DNA of 34,615 bases from Sphingomonas sp. AOB5 (GTDB lineage Bacteria > Pseudomonadota > Alphaproteobacteria > Sphingomonadales > Sphingomonadaceae). The translations under genes and the position numbers were made by a program. The notes below the pieces were generated by a model. The model was not told the DNA's origin. It saw only the letters and a list, made by a program, of their open reading frames with translations, and made no database searches. Each line of letters begins with the position of its first letter. The stretch's first letter is position 1. The stretch is from the NCBI RefSeq assembly GCF_029433115.1, contig NZ_JARNTV010000039.1:1-34615 (forward strand). Reading direction: 5' to 3'. This document shows, piece after piece, positions 31,333 through 34,615 of the stretch.

Positions 31333-31461
31333 CGGATATCCTCTCTTGGCACCGCTTTAGCTGCTCTTGGGCAACTCGTCATTCCCGTTGGGGCGCGAAT
31401 GATTTAGGGGAGCGTCACGGCACAAGGACGTGTCGCCCTTCAACCCGAAAGAACCGAGGAA

Positions 31462-32667
31462 ATGTCCGAAGACTTCTACCGCATCAAGCGTCTGCCCCCC
31501 TATGTCATCGCCGAAGTGAACGCGATGCGGGCAGCGGCGCGAGCGGCGGGAGAGGACATCATCGATCTGGGCATGGGCAATCCCGATCTGCCCCCGCCGC
31601 CGCATGTGATCGAAAAGCTGTGCGAAGTGGCGCAGAAGCCCGATGCGCATGGCTATTCGGCATCGAAGGGCATTCCCGGTCTGCGCCGCGCCCAGGCCAA
31701 TTATTATGGCCGCCGCTTCGGCGTGGATCTCGATCCCGAGACCGAAGTGGTGGTGACGATGGGATCGAAGGAGGGGCTGGCCAGCCTCGCCACCGCGATC
31801 ACCGCGCCGGGCGACGTCGTGCTGGCGCCGAACCCGAGCTATCCGATCCACACCTTCGGCTTCATCCTGGCCGGCGCGACGATCCGCGCGGTGCCGACCA
31901 CGCCCGACGAAGCCTATTTCGAGAGCCTCGACCGCGCGATCGCCTTCACCGTGCCGCGGCCGAGCATCCTCGTCGTCAATTACCCGTCGAACCCGACCGC
32001 CGAGGCCGTCGATCTCGCTTTCTACGAGCGGCTGGTGGCGTGGGCGAAGGAGAACAAGGTCTGGATCATCTCCGACCTCGCTTATTCCGAACTCTATTAT
32101 GACGGCAATCCGACCCCCTCGATCCTGCAGGTGAAGGGCGCGAAGGACGTCGCGGTCGAGTTCACCTCGCTTTCCAAGACCTATTCGATGGCCGGATGGC
32201 GGATCGGTTTCGCGGTGGGCAACAAGCAGCTGATCGCGGCGATGACGCGGGTGAAATCCTATCTCGATTACGGCGCATTCACGCCGATCCAAGCCGCCGC
32301 CTGCGCCGCGCTGAACGGGCCGCAGGACATCGTCGAGGCCAATCGCCAGCTCTATCACAAGCGCCGCGACGTGATGGTCGAGAGCTTCGGCCGTGCCGGG
32401 TGGGAAATCCCCGCCCCGCGCGCATCGATGTTCGCCTGGGCGCCGCTGCCGCCCGCACTCGCACATCTGGGCAGCCTGGAGTTCACCAAGCAGCTGCTGA
32501 CCCATGCCAAGGTCGCGGTCGCACCGGGCGTCGGCTATGGCGAAAACGGCGAAGGGTTCGTCCGCATCGCGATGGTCGAGAACGAGCAGCGCCTGCGTCA
32601 GGCGGCGCGCAACGTTAAGAAGTATCTCCAGTCGATGGGCGTCAACACGCCCGCGAAAACGGGATGA
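31462..32667 (+). CDS. AlaC-type pyridoxal-phosphate aminotransferase
   Basis: A 401-residue class I/II aminotransferase close to glutamate-pyruvate aminotransferase AlaC and LL-diaminopimelate aminotransferase-like proteins. Features: IIDLGMGNPDLPPP, HGYSASKGIPGLR, NYPSNPTAE, SDLAYSELYYDG and the PLP-lysine motif SLSKTYSMAGWRIGF. It probably makes alanine from pyruvate and glutamate; the exact amino donor is not fixed by sequence. ATG 31462 has GAGGAA directly upstream. It is divergent from phaC (129-bp gap, no PhaR-type site seen) and followed by the MASE1 cyclase gene after 74 bases. Confidence 0.9.
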   Translation: MSEDFYRIKRLPPYVIAEVNAMRAAARAAGEDIIDLGMGNPDLPPPPHVIEKLCEVAQKPDAHGYSASKGIPGLRRAQANYYGRRFGVDLDPETEVVVTMGSKEGLASLATAITAPGDVVLAPNPSYPIHTFGFILAGATIRAVPTTPDEAYFESLDRAIAFTVPRPSILVVNYPSNPTAEAVDLAFYERLVAWAKENKVWIISDLAYSELYYDGNPTPSILQVKGAKDVAVEFTSLSKTYSMAGWRIGFAVGNKQLIAAMTRVKSYLDYGAFTPIQAAACAALNGPQDIVEANRQLYHKRRDVMVESFGRAGWEIPAPRASMFAWAPLPPALAHLGSLEFTKQLLTHAKVAVAPGVGYGENGEGFVRIAMVENEQRLRQAARNVKKYLQSMGVNTPAKTG

Positions 32668-32705
32668 ACCGAGCCTTCTAAGGGAATCAACGGAAGCGGC
32701 GGATA

Positions 32706-32745
32706 ACATGGCCTTAGTCTGACGGGCGTCAGGCTGAGGCCATGT
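32706..32745 (+). promoter_or_regulatory. 18-bp hairpin enclosing the start codon of the MASE1 cyclase
   Basis: Bases 32706-32723 pair with 32728-32745 around the loop GGGC. Sixteen pairs are Watson-Crick and two are U-G in the sense RNA. The AUG (32742-32744) and the AGG ribosome site are both in the 3' arm. No T-tract follows, so it is not an ordinary terminator of the aminotransferase gene. Control of translation is the inferred role. Confidence 0.65.
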
Positions 32746-34514
32746 CGTTACCGCGTATCAACCAACCTGCCGCGCTGCTCGCGCTGGCAGTCGCCTACGG
32801 CATCCTCGCCGCGCTGGCGATTTCGCTGACCCGGCTGAGCGGCGGCGTGGCGTTGCTGTGGATCGCGACTGCGCCGCTGCTGGTAACCCTTTCGACCTTG
32901 CGCACTGCGCATTGGCGCGCGCCGATCCTGGCCGCGGCGATCGGCAATATCCTTGCCTCCTGGCTGTTCTCGCCCTTCGCCAGCGTCGCGCTGCTGATCA
33001 CGGCGGGCAACATGGCCGAGGCGGTGATCGCGGCATGGCTGTTGCGGCGCTGGAAAGTGTTCGATCCCCCCTTGGGCGGCGCACGCTCGGTCGCGCTGTT
33101 CGTGGTCGCGGCAGGACTGATCGCGCCTGCCGTCAGCGGCCTCTATGCCGCCGGGATCGTCGCGATGCGCGTGCATCACGATTATGCCGGCATCTGGCTC
33201 GACTGGATGATCGGTCATGGCATGGGCAGCCTGATCGCGACCCCCATCGCGCTGGTCGTGATGCAGCCCAGCCGGATGATCGAGAAGTTCACCAGCCGCG
33301 TGCACATCGCCGAGGCCGCCGGGCTGATGCTGCTGGTCGGCGCGGTGACCTTTTTCACCTTCAGCCAGAACAGCCTGCCGTTGCTGTTCCTGATCAGCCT
33401 GCCGGTGCTGGTCGCGACGATGCGGCTGCACCGCGCCGGGGCGGCCGGAAGCGTCGCTATCGTCGCCACCATCGGCGGCTATATGACGCTGCACGGCCAT
33501 GGCCCGATCATGCTGGTCCAGCTGGGCGAAGCCGGGCGGCTGCAATTCTTCCAGCTGTTCCTCGCGGTCCAGTTCCTGCTGGCGCTGCCGGTCGCCGCGA
33601 TCCTTTCGGAACGCTCCGCGCTGTTCCGTGCGCTACGCGAAAGCGAGGCGCGCTATCGCCTGCTGGCGGACAAGGCGACCGATGCGATGTTGACGCTCGA
33701 TCCCGACGGCACGATCCGCTTCGCCAGCGCGGCGACGCGCGACCTGGGTTTCTTCGATCCGCGCAGCCTGATCGGCCGCAACGCGCTGTCGCTGGTGATC
33801 GACGAGGATCGCGATCGCGTCCGCGCCGCGCATTTCGCCGCGATCGCCCGGCCCGACGAGAGCTTCTCGGTCGAGTATCGCGTGCTCAAGGCCAATGGCG
33901 AGATCAGCTGGTTCGAATCGAACATGCGCGCCGTGGCCGAGGAAGACGGCACCGTGACCAGCGCGGTCAGCGTCGTCCGTGCCGTGGGCGAGCGCAAAGC
34001 GCGCGAAGCCGAGCTGTACCGCCAGGCGACCACCGATCCGCTGACCGGCCTGCTCAATCGCGGCGCGATCCGCCGCCGTATCGAACAGGCCGCCACCGGC
34101 TTCGCGCCCGCCGCACTCGCGCTGTTCGACCTCGATCATTTCAAGCAGGTCAACGACAAACACGGCCACCCGACCGGCGACGCGGTGCTGCTCGCCTTTG
34201 CCGACCTGCTCCATGACAGCCTGCGCACCGACGATGCGGTCGGCCGGGTCGGCGGCGAGGAGTTCGCGGTGGTGTTCAACGGCATGACCGTGACGCAGGC
34301 CCAGATCGCCTGCAGCCGGATCCGCGCTGCGATCGCCGCACATCCGCTGGCAATGGGCATGGACGGCCCGATCTTCGTGACGGTCAGCGCGGGCCTCGTC
34401 GCGCTGGAAGGCAGCGTCACCGCCGCGTACCAGGCCGCCGACCGCGCGCTCTATGCCGTCAAGGCCGGCGGGCGGAACCGGGTGGAACTGGCGGAGAGTG
34501 CGGGAGCGCGTTAG
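32742..34514 (+). CDS. MASE1-PAS-GGDEF diguanylate cyclase
   Basis: A 590-residue membrane signalling protein. Residues 1-290 form a MASE1-type sensor of about eight membrane segments (AALLALAVAYGILAALAI, WLDWMIGHGMGSLIATPIAL). A PAS domain follows at about 305-420 (ATDAMLTLDPDGTIRFAS, FFDPRSLIGRNALS, EYRVLKANGEISWFE). The GGDEF domain is C-terminal: TTDPLTGLLNRGAIRRR, DLDHFKQVND, GGEEF at 504-508, with RTDD as inhibitory site nine residues before it. Active, product-inhibited c-di-GMP synthesis is predicted; the MASE1 ligand is unknown. No other start codon is near, so the hairpin-covered ATG at 32742 is kept. Confidence 0.93.
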   Translation: MSLPRINQPAALLALAVAYGILAALAISLTRLSGGVALLWIATAPLLVTLSTLRTAHWRAPILAAAIGNILASWLFSPFASVALLITAGNMAEAVIAAWLLRRWKVFDPPLGGARSVALFVVAAGLIAPAVSGLYAAGIVAMRVHHDYAGIWLDWMIGHGMGSLIATPIALVVMQPSRMIEKFTSRVHIAEAAGLMLLVGAVTFFTFSQNSLPLLFLISLPVLVATMRLHRAGAAGSVAIVATIGGYMTLHGHGPIMLVQLGEAGRLQFFQLFLAVQFLLALPVAAILSERSALFRALRESEARYRLLADKATDAMLTLDPDGTIRFASAATRDLGFFDPRSLIGRNALSLVIDEDRDRVRAAHFAAIARPDESFSVEYRVLKANGEISWFESNMRAVAEEDGTVTSAVSVVRAVGERKAREAELYRQATTDPLTGLLNRGAIRRRIEQAATGFAPAALALFDLDHFKQVNDKHGHPTGDAVLLAFADLLHDSLRTDDAVGRVGGEEFAVVFNGMTVTQAQIACSRIRAAIAAHPLAMGMDGPIFVTVSAGLVALEGSVTAAYQAADRALYAVKAGGRNRVELAESAGAR

Positions 34515-34519
34515 TAGCG

Positions 34520-34535
34520 CCCGGCTGACGCCGGG
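34520..34535 (+). terminator. short hairpin after the MASE1 cyclase gene
   Basis: CCCGGC-TGAC-GCCGGG, six pairs, five bases past the stop, followed by TT and the palindromic repeat. It has the same position relative to the repeat as the hairpin at 24487-24501. Confidence 0.4.
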
Positions 34536-34537
34536 TT

Positions 34538-34615
34538 GCGGCACCGGCCCGCTCCCCCACCCGGCCACCCAACGGAAGTATATTCTATGGGTGGCCGGGT
34601 GGGGGAGCGGGCCGG
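34538..34615. repeat. palindromic repeat element, copy 2, cut by the window edge
   Basis: The left arm (34538-34571) equals that of copy 1 at all 34 bases; loop 34572-34587; the right arm runs to the end of the window with 28 of 34 bases visible, all matching. The loop matches copy 1 only as its reverse complement (13 of 16). Confidence 0.88.

Noticed and set aside
29527..31407. 626-codon open frame antisense to phaC
   Set aside because: Composition typical of a GC-bias shadow; phaC has a full catalytic triad.
1..34615. CRISPR arrays, tRNA or rRNA genes, insertion sequences, prophage, replication origin
   Set aside because: I looked for regularly spaced repeats, T-loop GGTTCRA patterns, transposase motifs and phage structural genes and saw none.

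Overview
The window looks like chromosome of a GC-rich alphaproteobacterium, most likely a sphingomonad (Sphingomonas or a close relative). The reasons are the strong G/C third-position bias, which leaves long antisense reading frames open; the lgt / MidA-like methyltransferase / pgeF cluster; a lone TonB-dependent receptor; PHA genes scattered rather than in one phaCAB operon; and a sigma-EcfG type promoter, the alphaproteobacterial general-stress signature. I see no tRNA, rRNA, CRISPR array, insertion sequence or prophage. Thirty protein genes fill about nine tenths of the sequence.

Layout. 1-2.8 kb (+): the end of a von Willebrand A domain protein, then a membrane-tethered Pro/Glu-rich protein with a C-terminal helix-hairpin-helix. 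2.8-5.6 kb (-): a small anchored repeat protein, tadA, a CorC/HlyC-type DUF21-CBS protein and a PH-like membrane protein. 5.8-6.1 kb (+): rpmB with promoter and terminator. 6.1-7.7 kb (-): a phytase-fold secreted esterase-like protein and a P-loop kinase. 7.74-7.84 kb (+): a predicted stress-induced small RNA. 8-12 kb (-): a molybdopterin hydroxylase large subunit, hemH and phaB, closely packed. 12.1-15.4 kb (+): lgt, the MidA-like methyltransferase, a GNAT gene and pgeF, the last three joined by GTGA overlaps. 15.4-16.6 kb (-): a two-domain peptidoglycan hydrolase. 16.7-18.1 kb (+): a cystathionine gamma-synthase family enzyme. 18.1-23.6 kb (-): a secreted CxxCH protein, a CE2-like SGNH esterase paired with a CHASE3-GGDEF cyclase, and murA. 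23.7-25 kb: a Crp/Fnr regulator facing clpS, with a long palindromic repeat between them. 25.3-28.6 kb (+): a TonB-dependent receptor behind an FNR-type box, then a GNAT gene. 28.7-31.3 kb (-): phasin and class I PHA synthase. 31.5-34.5 kb (+): an AlaC-type aminotransferase and a MASE1-PAS-GGDEF cyclase, followed by a second copy of the palindromic repeat cut by the window edge.

Themes. Three PHA genes (phaB, phaP, phaC) are present; phaP has a promoter whose spacer is filled by a perfect inverted repeat with two related copies beside it, as expected for a PhaR-type granule-sensing repressor. Cell-envelope work is prominent: murA, lgt, pgeF and the amidase/glucosaminidase. Two diguanylate cyclases both keep the GGEEF and RxxD sites.

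The least expected signals are non-coding: (i) a compact RNA gene at 7744-7841 with a GGAAC-N16-CGTT promoter and its own terminator hairpin; (ii) long hairpins that enclose the start codon of tadA, of the MASE1 cyclase and of the CxxCH protein, with imperfect positions of the first two being G-U pairs only in the sense RNA; (iii) an 84-bp element with perfect 34-bp arms present twice in opposite orientation, judged by its conserved 16-nt loop. All functions are read from sequence by eye; no database search was run.
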